64,000 nucleotides of DNA from the NCBI GenBank assembly GCA_033439255.1, contig CM065882.1, positions 2,108,001 through 2,172,000 of the forward strand. Direction: 5' to 3'. The notes under the pieces are model-generated. The model was not told the origin of the DNA, did not search any database, and worked only from the letters and a program-made list of their open reading frames with translations. Origin of the DNA: Hericium rajendrae. Its lineage: Eukaryota > Basidiomycota > Agaricomycetes > Russulales > Hericiaceae. The position numbers were made by a program, and so were the translations under genes. This document shows positions 23,823-34,811 of this stretch, piece after piece (the first letter of the stretch is position 1; the number at the start of each line of letters is the position of its first letter).

Positions 23823-26587
23823 ATGTCTACAAAACCAGACAGTGCTTCATCGTTGTCGCGTCGTGCTCTTTTCAAAGGCAAAGGCAGGGCTGCAAACTCT
23901 GACTTTGTAGACCTCACGCCGCCCATAACCTACCGGCATCTCCTCTCGTCGTCTCCTGGCGTGCGAGATCCGCTGCGTGTCATCGCACTCTGTGATAGTG
24001 ACGCGTTCTACGCCGCTTGCGAGCAACGGCGGTTGGGGATCGACCCTGAGCTGCCGCTCGTGGTGCGCCAATGGGACGCGCTCATTGCGGTCAACTACCC
24101 TGCACGGAAGTTTGGCATAACACGGATGATGAAGGCAGACGAGGCGTTGAAGAAATGTCCCGAATTAAAAATTGTGCACGTTGCGACGTTCAAGGAGGGG
24201 GATAGTGAGCCTGGATACCACAACGACAAGCCAGACACGAGGACTCATAAGGTGAGGTCTATCACAGGAATAGCTCAATTTCCGATGGCTGTTATTGACT
24301 CACTCATGGACAGGTGACTTGCGAATGCTGTTCGAGTCGACTATTACCCACGCATGAATACAACACAGGTTTCGCTGGACTACTATCGACGGGAGAGCAC
24401 CAAAATCATAGATATTTTTAAGAGTGGTCTTCCTACTGGAGAAATTGGCGAGTCTTCTGTACTTGACATTCTTAAGGCTTTGCTGAAGGCGGGCGGACAG
24501 AGAAAGCCTCCATAGATGAGGCATTCATCGACTTCAGTCAACCCGTTCGCGAGAAGATCTTAGAACACTATTCTTACCTGGCCACTGTACCCCCAGATGC
24601 CCCTGATGGCATTGACACTGTTCTACCTCCGCCACCACCCATATCTTGGGAGAATCGCGGTATCCTCATCCCCATCAATCCCCCAGACGAAGCTGCCCCA
24701 GGGGCTGCTCAAGCTGAAGCAGCAATCGAGGGCGTTGAGAATCCAATTAAGGATGGAGAAGATGAACATACTACATGGCATGACGTCGCTCTTTCCATAG
24801 CTGCCGAGCTTATGCAGAAGATCCGAGACGATGTGCGAGTTCAGTTGGGCTACACCACATCTGCGGTGCGTGCGATACGCAGTCCGATTTTCACGGTATC
24901 TGATTGATGGTCTGAACACAGGGCATTGCTAGGAACAAATTCTTGGCCAAAGTAAGTTCCTTCCGCACGGGAGCCTGCAATGTTGAAGCCGTGATGCTGA
25001 GCTTTCTCTCAGCTGACAGCATCCTATAAAAAGCGTGACAGTCAGGTTAGTAGAGTTCAGAAGTTCTGCCACGCTGTCTGAATGGAACTCACATGATTAC
25101 AGAGCATATTGCGCAATGCCGCGATACCCAACTATCTGAAACCTATGCCGTTCCAGAAGGTAGAGCATTGCATCTAACCGTCTAGCTTTTCTCATCGGAG
25201 ATAAATCTAGATTCGTTTCCTCGGCGGTAAACTAGGGAATGCGTTAGCAGAAGAGTATGATGTTTCGAGTGTCCGCGACCTTTTGTGCGTCCCGACAAAG
25301 CAAATGTGCCTTTCTCGATGCCCTGTACTGATGTTCTGAATGTAGACCAATAACGCTAGGTAAGTTCGCCTGCCTGTCCATATGGCTATGCGCTGATCCG
25401 GTCGTCAAGAGGAGATGCAGCGCAAGTTTGGAGACAGCTCTATATGGATCTATGAAATTCTTCGGTGCGTGATTCCCATCCGACAGTGGCAGTCCTGGTA
25501 GCTCACATTAATGTTCCCAGAGGTATCGACCGATCTGAAGGTGATCTGCGGCCGTCATCCAGTTTATACTCGGAATCTCAATCATCTCATTCTCGTCAGT
25601 GAAGGAGAAGCCTGCCATGACGAAGAGCATGATGGCAGCTAAGAACTTGGGAAAACCAATTGCGAAAGCATCCGAGGGCCCCCATTGGCTTCGCGTACTC
25701 GCAGCAGAATTAGCTCATCGACTGAATGAAGCACGGGCTACTTCCACTGTGTGGCCGAAAACGCTGGTCTTGCATGTCCGTCAAGGTGTGTACCGATCAG
25801 ATGGCTGCATAACATCGTTGTCTGAACACACTTCTACATTCCTTCGCAACCATCCGCTCTTCGCTAAGGTTATGAACAATCGCGATCCCGTCAAGCACCA
25901 TTCCCTTTTGTGCGGGAAGTGACAGTAGATGTTATTGCGGCCGCTGGAGAAAAACTCTGGAAAGAGCTCGTTGGGGGGAAGGAGCATCAGACAATCCCAT
26001 TCAAGATCAACTCCCTCTCCCTTGGCTTCGCTGGATTTGAATCTGGAGAAACTGGCCAGCAGAGCATCCACGGGTTCTTCGAGGCTCAAAACGGGCCTGT
26101 TTCTACATCAAAGCCCAGCAGCAGCTCTTCATCGGTCCGCAAGCGCAAGAGAAATGCTTCTGCGTTCTCAGCGACGTCGGACGGTCTGAATCACGTTGCT
26201 GAGGCCGAGAAGATCAGAACGCCATCTCCGACACACCATCCAACCACAGTCTCAGCCTCTGATCTATCCCAGGGTCACTTTGGGTCCTTCGTGTGCCCTC
26301 GATGTCGGAAGCGGATATCCCTTGATGGGAATTTCTCTGCTCCAGATGCACATGGAGATGATTGGGTAGAGACGGAGCTGTCTCGCCTGAGAACGGAGCA
26401 CGACGACTTCCATCTCGCGCAAGATCTGTCTCGCTCTAGCGACGGTCAAATGAGCTCAGGCGGTCTGCGCGTTCAGGACATACCGAGGACAGGTGAAAAG
26501 CAAAGAAAGAAGAAGAAGACTACGAAGGAGAGTCTGACGAAAGAGTCGCAAGGTATCGCTAAGTTTTTTTCACGGACATCTTCATGA
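23823..26587 (+). CDS. RAD30: Translesion DNA polymerase eta (Rad30)
   Basis: Y-family polymerase that copies past UV dimers. Twelve exons: 23823-24251, 24369-24447, 24501-24865, 24922-24951, 25013-25045, 25103-25159, 25211-25284, 25346-25359, 25410-25464, 25521-25540, 25600-25785 and 25869-26587. Catalytic motifs: ALCDSDAFYAACEQ and KASIDEAFIDF. The stretch NYPARKFGITRM and the palm-finger text fit eta. The little-finger part includes HWLRVLAAELAHRL, WPKTLVLHVRQG and APFPFVREVTVDVIAAAG; joining exons 11 and 12 in phase keeps this frame open. The C-terminus has a ubiquitin-binding zinc finger, CPRCRKRI then HDDFHLAQDL, and two PCNA-binding boxes, QQSIHGFF and QGIAKFF. The intron at 24448-24500 has a GC donor. 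One exon is 14 nt and one 20 nt. No disabling change was found. Confidence 0.93.
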
Positions 26588-27117
26588 TCTATGTATATGT
26601 GATGTTATATATCTTCCCTTTGGTCCACGGGGTCTCAACAGCGATGATCACGAGCGCCTAAATCGCACCTTCGTCTCATAGGGCAGTCGCGTTCGCATTG
26701 GCTGGCGTGGTTGCAAGTTTGTATGGAGAAGCACCGAGGCTACGGAAGCCATCAGCACCGTGAGAAGATGATCAAGTGCGTAGTGAGTTGCCATCTTCAG
26801 TCGATTGATGCAGACTCGGTCCAACGTGACGGAGGCACCACCGCCCCACTGACATTGATCGAGCAATAAGCCATGGTTTGCGCGCCTTCCAAGGTTCTTC
26901 TTGAGCCTCCACGTCGACGTCTTGGACAGGTTCCTTTTCACTCTTTTGTTCTTTTCCAGGTAGAAAGTTGACGACCAGGCGCAGGGCAGCCTCTCACGTT
27001 CTCAAGGTTCTTCGTACCGGGCCTGTCTAGAACAGCCCCTGCTGTAGACCAGCTTTTTTGAGACTTGCTGATTTTTCGCTCACCTTTGTACCTTTTTGTT
27101 CATCGTCCTGGTTAGAC
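26588..27117. other. Intergenic
   Basis: About 530 bases between polymerase eta and the seven-helix protein gene, both on the plus strand. A TATATATC-like run lies at 26609-26616 just after the polymerase stop. No gene or repeat was recognised. Confidence 0.5.
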
Positions 27118-29580
27118 ATGGAAGGGCTTGCATTCTCCAAATACCAGCCTGGTCAGAGCTCGGCGATTTCCGTAAGTACCAAGTTGAGTGTTCAGACGTA
27201 TCGCGTGCTGATTCTAGCGTCGCTTTACAGGTTGTCATCACGGCTGCTGTACTCGCTTTGCTTGCGCTCTCGTTCGTCCTGGTTCACTCTGTTTACGTCC
27301 TTGGAAGTGCTGCATTGGGACGTCGCAATTCCAACAGGCCGTCCGGCGTTGAGTTCTTCTTTAAAACGCAGCTTGGAGTGTATGCCGGATGCTTGCTGTT
27401 GAGCAATCTATTCGTGAGCATCAGCGGTTTGATAAATATCAGCTGGATCTCTGCCGGTGGAGTTCAACGAGGTACGATTGAGTTTTTCGAGCTACTTTCT
27501 CATCTGACGCGCTGGAGTATAGGAGTCAGTTGCAATGCCCAAGGTACGAATTCTTGGAATACTTTAGATCATAGACATACTCAGCATCAGTGATTAGCTG
27601 CACTCGGAGGGATAGGTGACTTCGGGAGTGCCTACTTCATGGTCGTAATGGGCATCCATACATTCGACACCCTGGTGCTCCGAAACCACCGGGCCCCTTG
27701 GATGAACACTGCTGTTGTTATCGTCGGTTGGTCGGCTGCATTGGCAATTGGTGAGGGTTCCCTTTCGCTGCGAAGGCAACGGGCGTTGAAGGCTGATGTG
27801 ATTGTGGGTGAACAAGGTGTGATTCCAACCTTTGTGTCGGGTGAATTTGGTCCCTTGTACGGCGTGACATCCTATGAGTGCACCTTCATTCGGCAATACC
27901 CCCTTCAACACCTATTGATTTACTTTGTTCCGGTGAGTGGCGACAACCTTGTCCATAGTAATGTGTTGACAGCCCTATTTCACAGGTATTTCTCGCTTAC
28001 ATTCTTTCAACGATTTTCTACTCTTTATTATTTCTTATTCTTCGCGGAACCCTTGTCATCAACCATGGTGTTAAGCTCATCAAGCTTACATTGAACCCGC
28101 AAGATCGTTGGCTCAGGAACTCGGGCAGTTGGCAGGAGTACCAGCATTTCATCAACGCAATTGGTCGCAGTATGCTATGGTAGGCCAAACCGTTTACTCA
28201 TGTCATCCGAAGACTCAATCGCCTTTAGGTTCCCTGCTAGTCAGTTCAACACTTATCTTTCTTTCACCCTTGTATCTGAATCCCCAAACAGCCTTTATCA
28301 TTCTCCAGTTCCCTTCATCCATCGTTCAGCTTATGGACATCTCCGACGCTCAGGTATCCACGGGTGCGATGTCCATTGCTCTGACTCTGGAAGCCTTCTC
28401 TGGTATGTCTGATAGATTGTGAATGTCACAATCGCTCATGTCACACGTAGGGCTTGTCAACGTTTGCATCCTCTACAATGTTCTGCGAGTCCTCGCCCCG
28501 GCTATAAAGCCTCACCCTAGGATCGATGAGGAGAGCTTTGGCCAATCGGAAGAGAAGCTATCGCCTACTGTCCCGAAGCCAGTTTATGTGGCTGGTGAGC
28601 GGCCTATCTTTAACGCCAGCCAGGCCATCCTCGTTGGTGCTGAACCTCGAAGCGACATCTCAACGTTGAGGGCCTCAACCAAGTCTCCTGCCGCGTATCT
28701 TTCCCATAAGCGCCATCAGAGTTCGACGAGCTCCACTACCCGCCTCATCACGCCCATTCCGCTATTCCATGATAGTTCAGCGACCAACTCGACCATCCAA
28801 TCCATGTCCCCACTCCAGCGCTTAGTCGCTGAGAATGGTGGCAGATTCCCAGCCCCTCCCCCGGAAGTGGTCCAGAAGAATGCATCGAAGGCTGGTGCCC
28901 GCATCGACCAACTACCGCGTCTTGATACGAGAATTATCCCGCGCCGACCTGTTCCATCTAGTAGGCCGCACTCGCCTGTCTCTCGTGATATAACTGCTAC
29001 TTCCCCAGAGTCTGCTGGATCCGTCGTCAACATGTACCTCTCGAGTTCGACAGACACGGAGAACCCGCTCCCCACTATGCCATCTGATATTTCTGAGTCA
29101 CCTGTGACCGCCCACCCTGCCCGTCTCACGCCTGGGCCGGGGCGGAGAACGCCAGCTTCATTCAGCATTGAATTGAAGGACGCACCACAGCCATTTCTTT
29201 CAGGGGGTATGACACCACCGCTGAGCGCATTCCTCGACGGCCAGGCAAGAACGACGGAGGCAAAGACCCAAACGCCCAGCAGTGCTTCTTCCCAGTATTC
29301 TGTCTGGCAGTCCCAGAACTCTGCCCGTGCCTCGATTGTCCCGACTATGCTGCAGCCCGGGTCTGGGCGGGCTCCTTTCCGGTCATCCAGCGCGACGATT
29401 CAGTCGTTCCCTCCACCGCCCCCATCAGCGTCCGCCATCCCTGCCTATGTACGCAGGAAACCGAGCGCCGAATCGACGACTTCAAGCGCCGGGCGCGCGG
29501 GTGTCATCGGAAACGTTGGAGTACCTGTTAACAGTACGTGGTACGCAAGGGGCCGAAGTGCATCTGTCACTGGCGCGTAG
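27118..29580 (+). CDS. Seven-transmembrane receptor-like protein, unclassified
   Basis: Begins MEGLAFSKYQPGQSSAIS and contains hydrophobic segments in an order and spacing that suggest seven helices: VVITAAVLALLALSFVLVHS; GVYAGCLLLSNLFVSISGLI; GDFGSAYFMVVMGIHTFDTL; WMNTAVVIVGWSAALAI; LLIYFVPVFLAYILSTIFYS; FIILQFPSSIVQLMDIS; and GLVNVCILYNVLRVLAPAI. Exons inferred: 27118-27171, 27231-27480 or nearby, 27523-27543 (21 nt), 27598-27750, 27816-27931, and others to a long last exon. The loop between helices 4 and 5 has a Cys (SYECTFIRQY). A cytoplasmic tail of about 340 residues is Ser/Thr/Pro-rich. This topology, with a large phosphorylatable tail, resembles fungal G-protein-coupled receptors of the Git3/cAMP-receptor-like kind, but no ligand or G-protein motif can be named. 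It could instead be another type of polytopic protein. Confidence 0.65.
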
Positions 29581-30193
29581 GCCGACACGCGCCGACATCT
29601 TTGAATTTGTTGCGCGCTCCAGGTCGTGCTCCAAATGGGCCAGGATCTTCGGAGGCAGTTCGAAGTGACCAGACAGGTGGAGACAGCCCATATAGGTATG
29701 TGTAGTTGGGTTTACGGGTCCTGGAAAGACACAAAACCTTGGACTTTGTTATGGTCATATTACTTCGTACTTCTTGATGACCGTACTAGACTCTCTATCT
29801 TTTTATAAGGTCTTTATACACCGTAGCCCTTAGGCGCTGGCTATTTATCATATTCGTATTCGCCATCTGCTGTATTCTACGTTCCTTCCGCGGCCATGGC
29901 TTGTACGTCGCTCATTTACGGACCTTCAGTCCCACCGCTCTCAGTGTAATGTAGATTGAAGCGTGCAATCGGGTGATTATGCATATGAAAGGTGATTGCA
30001 TTCAGCGGGCATCAACAGAGAGGAACTGGGTTACTTGGAATAAGCGCCCCATTTCGGAGAATGCCGAGCTTGGGAAGAAGTCGTGATGCGACCACGCGAC
30101 CGTGACCAGCCGGCTTGAGCTCTTCCCTCTTCTCCCTCTCCCTCCTCCTGCGTTCCCCTTCTCCCCGGCTTTGTATCACAGAGGTTTTCCGAA
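29581..30193. other. Intergenic, Ras upstream region
   Basis: About 610 bases. The last 80 are strongly pyrimidine-rich (CTCTTCCCTCTTCTCCCTCT near 30118-30140), typical of fungal housekeeping promoters and leaders. No gene was seen. Confidence 0.55.
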
Positions 30194-31199
30194 ATGTCTA
30201 GGGTAGGCTCTGTCCTATGCTGACCGTCTCTTCATCTTGGACTCTCTGATTCCGTTACATCAGGCCCAATTCTTGAGGGAATACAAGCTGGTGGTTGTCG
30301 GCGGAGGTGGTGAGTAATGATGCCACACTTCAACGGCCTGTATCGAGCTCAACACACGTTTCATGCTGCTTTCAGGTGTCGGGAAGTCGGCATTGACGAT
30401 CCAGTTCATCCAAAGTCACTTCGTCGACGAGTACGACCCCACTATTGAGGGTACGTAATTATGTGTTATTTCCAGTGTTGCCCAGATTCATCGGCCTGTC
30501 CAGATTCGTACCGGAAACAGTGTGTCATTGACGATGAAGTCGCTTTGCTCGACGTCCTTGACACGGCTGGCCAAGAGGAGTACGGGTGAGTGAGATTCCT
30601 CTAGCCGGGCGCTTCGCGCAATATCACTCTTTAGTGACTAACGCTGACACACCTCAGTGCTATGCGCGAGCAGTACATGCGTACTGGTGAAGGCTTCCTT
30701 CTCGTGTACTCGATCACTTCCCGCAATTCTTTCGAGGAAATCAGCACCTTCCATCAGCAAATCCTGCGCGTAAAGGACAAGGACTCTTTCCCCGTCATCG
30801 TCGTCGCGAACAAATGCGATCTTGAATTCGAGCGCCAAGTCGGCATGAATGGTACGAATTTCACGCCAGAAAGAACAACTTTTAGTGATTCCTCCCTCAG
30901 AGGGCCGCGACCTCGCCAAACACTTCGGATGTCGCTTCATTGAGACGTCCGCCAAGCAACGCATCAACGTTGATGAGGCATTCTCCAACCTCGTTCGTGA
31001 AATTCGCAAATACAACAAGGTATATCTCCGGTATCATGGTCAATAACGTTGCTGAACCCTTCCAACCATCCATCAGGAACAGCAGACTGGCCGTCCTGTG
31101 CAGCCTAGTGGCCCTGGAGGAGCACCTGGAGTCTACAACCATCCAGATGGTATGGACCAGGGATCTACGGGCTGCTGCTCAGGCTGTGTCGTAGCTTAA
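30194..31199 (+). CDS. RAS1: Ras GTPase
   Basis: Membrane-bound small GTPase that signals to growth and mating pathways. Seven exons: 30194-30202 (9 nt, Met-Ser-Arg), 30264-30309, 30376-30450, 30505-30585, 30658-30851, 30901-31019 and 31077-31199. The sequence starts [17 protein letters not shown]1 is GGGGVGKS, the effector loop [14 protein letters not shown]3 [21 protein letters not shown]4 NKCDLE and G5 ETSAK. The hypervariable tail ends GCCSGCVVA, giving a CaaX farnesylation box CVVA with upstream cysteines for palmitoylation. The Gly-12/13 and Gln-61 equivalents are wild-type, so it should be a regulated GTPase. The frame to the CaaX box depends on the intron ending at 31076; without it the frame reads a different tail. 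Confidence 0.95.
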
Positions 31200-32181
31200 G
31201 CTCGCTCGCATTCACTGGCTCTGGATTTTTACATACGCACTCTATCATCCCACCCGTGCCTCGATCTTTTCCTTCTCGTCTCTCCCTCTGCGATGATATT
31301 TTATCGCCCTCCTTGCGTTATCCGTTCCTTGTTTCCTACTTTACTCATGCATTTTGGAAATTCTGTTATTCTGTGCTCTCCTCTTCTGCTCACGCTCCGT
31401 TCCGTTTCTGTATATTTGCTTTGCAAGCACTGGCGCGATCTCATATATTCATCGGCTTCCTCCCGCCTACTCGTACGCACGCCTGCAGAAACTATGGCCC
31501 TCGGATGACGCTGTGCCGCCTTCACATCTATCCGCCCCGCATGTTTTCGCCCATGCGCTACAATGTAATTATAGCATTCAATGCGTATTGCCCTCATCTT
31601 CGCGATGTGGAACTGTCGGGACCATTCCGTGTCACCAAGAGAATTCGAGTCGGACATCAATCCGGGACCTGTGCTATCAAAGAATCGACCAGTTGTTATC
31701 CTCTGAATCGGCCGCAGCTTGCTAGGATCCTTGCAAGGTCCCCCTTTCGTGCACTTGACGCTAGCTACAACTCTAGCATGAAGCTAACCTCCTTTCTGGC
31801 TCCGTATTCACACTCGCAATCAAGCTGAAGTCTGGTCTCCCATGTCATCCCTATTCTTACCCGATGATGATGATGAAAACACTTTGCATGACTGATGTTT
31901 GATAGATGTCGAACACTCTGCTTCCAGCTCCGTGGTATACTAACAGGGAACAAGGATATGTTCCGAAAGGCCGCGTCGGGCAAGCATATTGTGAAGGAAG
32001 GAATGACTTGTGTAACGTACATGATGAAGGATGAAAACCACGCTGTCCAAGCTGTGTGAGTCTGTCGAATGCAGGCCAAGGCTATTAGAGCGCTCCGCGC
32101 CCCTCTTTCGTGTCTTCCGCCGGCCCTTTTTCTGCGCATGTCGCGATGAGACACAGGGACATCGACGAGAACACGACCACT
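31200..32181. other. Convergent intergenic region
   Basis: Nearly 1 kb between the 3' ends of Ras and CIA30. It is rich in TTC/CTC runs. A 190-codon open frame at 31256-31828 has no domain, odd composition and lies in the expected Ras 3' untranslated region, so it is probably chance. A short ATG ATG ATG run is at 31864-31874. Confidence 0.5.
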
Positions 32182-33113
32182 TCACGCACCAGGTGGTACC
32201 GTCACATCCTCCTCGTTCACCGCGCGGATCTCGTCAATCCCCAGCTCGTAAGGCCCTTCGACGCCAGAGTTCCCGCCGAGAAGCGAGACGCCTATCGTGC
32301 GTATCCGCTCACGCGACATGGTGACCTGGGCCGAAGCGATTTCGCCTGCGTTCGTGAGCACGAAGTCGTCAAATGGAATCTGGCATCGAAGTGATGAAGA
32401 AGACCGTCAATTGGCCGCACATCCACCAAACACAGATGGCAGACGCACAAATATATCCTCCCATCCGCCATCCTTCCGTGCGAAGTACAGCCGGTGCTGC
32501 CACAGGTCGGATGTGACAGGTCCATCAGTCTGAATATTGACGAAGTAGGTGTTGCGTGTCCGCGGATGGCCGCCTGCACGCAAGCGCAGCGCCAAATAGC
32601 GATGGTGGGAGACGTCGTCAGTCTGTTCCCCCCAGATCGTCGGTCGGTACTACAGTAGCCATCGTAGCTCGTCAGATGGTGGAGCGCAGTCCAACAGGGC
32701 TGGCGTAGCCATACCTTGTTGCGGAAGCCTGCATAACCACCGCGGACCTTTCCTTCCAGGCCGGTTCTCACACCGAGACGCATCTCTCCCCAGAACCTCC
32801 CCGAAGCCGGTTTGCCGATGAGTTTGTTCCGAGCAGGGTCCTCGGAGAGATCAAGGTGCACAGTCGACGAGCCGCCTATGTCCGCATCGCACCCTGTTAC
32901 AAACTGCGAGAGGTCCTCGCGAGAGTTGAACGTGAACAGAGTACGTGGTGTCCGTGAGGGCATATCCGCGCCCTGCATACCGAGAACTGTTCCTCCATAG
33001 AGACCCGGTCAGTACACGCTGAATTGGAGAACATAGGACGCACTTCCGGCCGCTTTGTCCCGCAGAACTTTGTTGCTTCTGTTGAGGTACGTTGCTATTC
33101 GTGATGCGGCCAT
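32182..33113 (-). CDS. CIA30: Complex I intermediate-associated protein 30 (CIA30/NDUFAF1)
   Basis: Mitochondrial assembly chaperone of NADH:ubiquinone oxidoreductase, acting on membrane-arm intermediates in species that have complex I. Four exons on the minus strand: 33044-33113, 32715-32986, 32449-32649 and 32182-32379. The N-terminus MAASRIATYLNRSNKVLRDK is basic and hydroxylated, suited to mitochondrial import. The CIA30 domain is clear: FTFNSREDLSQFVTGCDAD, SGRFWGEMRLGVRTGLEG, YAGFRNK, then YLALRLRAGGHPRTRNTYFV, DLWQHRLYFARKDGGWEDIF and IPFDDFVLTNAG, ending in GPYELGIDEIRAVNEED. The length, about 245 residues, fits the fungal family. Splice sites all fit in phase. No lesion seen. Confidence 0.9.
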
Positions 33114-34811
33114 GGTTTTTGAAGAAGAACTACACAGTGGAAGTCCGGTGGTGGGTGTCGGGCGGGAGGGGATGACGACAATGGTACGGACAGCTTATCT
33201 GATAAGATAAGGGCCACTGGGATTTGTCGAATGCTCCCGTGTCGATCACTTAGACGGGTCTTCCCCCCTGCTTGCAACGACTCCACGGGCACCCTGGTCG
33301 TAGTACTTGATCAAATACTAGACAGGCGGGTTGAATGCCCGCAAGAAGGAAGGATATTTAGGGTGAAGGTGAGGAGCCATATTTATTCCAGCCACACGCG
33401 CCCTGGGTCATTCACCCAGTGACGCAGCAACAATCGAATTCCACAACCTAACCCATGTCGCAGACTATTGCAGAGCAACAGCTGAAGATATAAACATGAG
33501 CGTTTCACTACCCTTTTCGGATCGGAGGCTATCTCCTGGTGTCAAACTGCGACAGGAAACAGACCGACAGACATACGTCTCGTGTCTCGCAGCAGCAGTC
33601 GAATTCCGCGACCTAATCCGTACCGCAGACTGTCGAAGAGAAACAGCTGGAGATACACATATGGCCGTTCTGATGCCCCCTTCAGGTCGCAGGTTGTCGT
33701 GTCTCCCGGTGACAATACGAGGTACCGAACAGGATAGACATGCAGTTTGTCTCTCTCGCAGCAATCAATCGGATTCCACAGCCTAATCCATGCCACGGAC
33801 TGTCGAAGGGCAACAGCTGAAGTCATAGACATGGCCATTTCACTACCTTCTTCGGGTCGCAGGCTGTTTCCTAACGGCAACTCGCGACACGAAACATGGC
33901 ATGCATCACAGCATCTGAGAGACATCCTACTTGAGACGACCCTGAAGCCGCATGTCTAGCGAACGCACCGCAAACTGTACGTTGCAGTGACGGGAACCTA
34001 CAGGCATGAATGTTCTCGGCATCGATTGGATGGTTGATTTATTTTTGGTATATTCTACGCAGGAGGCGAGCGGTGGGACCGAGCGATGGCTGGATCTGTA
34101 AGGATATAGTGTTCCTTTAGCCAGAGGATGAAACCATGTAGCCGTAGGCTGTGACGCAGGGCTGAGTTTCTGGCCTATGCAATGGCATCGCTTTGACGGA
34201 GCCGGATAACTTCGGAGGAGCGAAGAAACCTAAGCACATTACTTAGTTTGCAGTTGACCTGTGCAGGCTCAGAGAGCGGCAAAGAACAATTCCAGTCGGA
34301 GAGAGGGCCTATGACCTCGTATTGTTGATCGACCAAGGATGGATCAACGGATCAGAAGAATTAGGCGCACCCTGGCCGGAGCCTAGTCTCCGCTGCTGAC
34401 CTATGTAATACAGGGTCTGCTGGAGCCCCGTTTGACGAGGAAAGGATGTACCGGTGCATCGAGGTCTGGGTTAAAGAAAGCGTTAGATATCAGAATTGAT
34501 GGGAGGAAACTACGTCAGTTCACGAGCCATGACGAATTCGAGATGCACTGGAGATTGAAAGGCATCGAACACGGGGTAACCAGCTTCCAGAGTGTTCTGC
34601 TCGTCTATCCGTAACTTGCAACCTGGCATATGGTTACGCGCATGCATACACCCCCATTCTTTTCGACTTCGTGACCATTAAAACTCTAAAGCGTGATAGT
34701 ACAGAACGAGCGGATATAAGCAGGTAGATCATGCACCCAATGTGCTTTTGGCCGAATACCGTCACAAAAGGTAAACCAAGCAGCCCCGGAGAGCGCGTCC
34801 GAGTCCCAAGC
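33114..34811. other. Gene-poor stretch with a diverged tandem repeat
   Basis: About 1.7 kb between the start of CIA30 and the end of ILV5. Apart from the repeat described separately, small frames (60-130 codons) arise from the repeat or lie in AT-rich DNA with no motif. A 60-codon frame at 34432-34614 is isolated and unsupported. The proximal 100 bases should hold the CIA30 promoter. Confidence 0.55.
33423..33925. repeat. Diverged tandem repeat, period about 165-169 bp, three copies
   Basis: Copies begin at 33423, 33588 and 33757 with CGCAGCAACAATCGAATTCC or a variant. They share the following order of words: CTAAYCC, GCAGACTRT, AACAGCTGRAG, ACATG-GC, and TCGGGTCGCAGGCT or a variant. The copies differ by many substitutions and small indels, so the array is old. 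The unit length is close to a nucleosome repeat. No open frame is kept across copies and no transposon features were seen. Confidence 0.8.

Noticed and set aside
25785-25925. Apparent stop and frame change in polymerase eta near 25921
   Set aside because: Placing an intron at 25786-25868 restores the family text HVRQGYEQSRSRQAPFPFVRE in frame, so the gene is intact.
30299-30390. Ras P-loop GGGGVGKS with Gly where mammalian Ras has Ala-11
   Set aside because: This is a common form in fungal Ras proteins and does not indicate an activating change.
31256-31828. 190-codon open frame after Ras
   Set aside because: Lies in the expected 3' untranslated region, has no domain, is very Cys/His/Arg-rich and has no splice context.
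33496-33925. Frames of about 100-127 codons in the tandem repeat
   Set aside because: They arise from periodicity of the repeat and are not conserved between its copies.
34432-34614. 60-codon frame upstream of the ILV5 3' end
   Set aside because: Isolated, short, with no recognised motif or splice partner.
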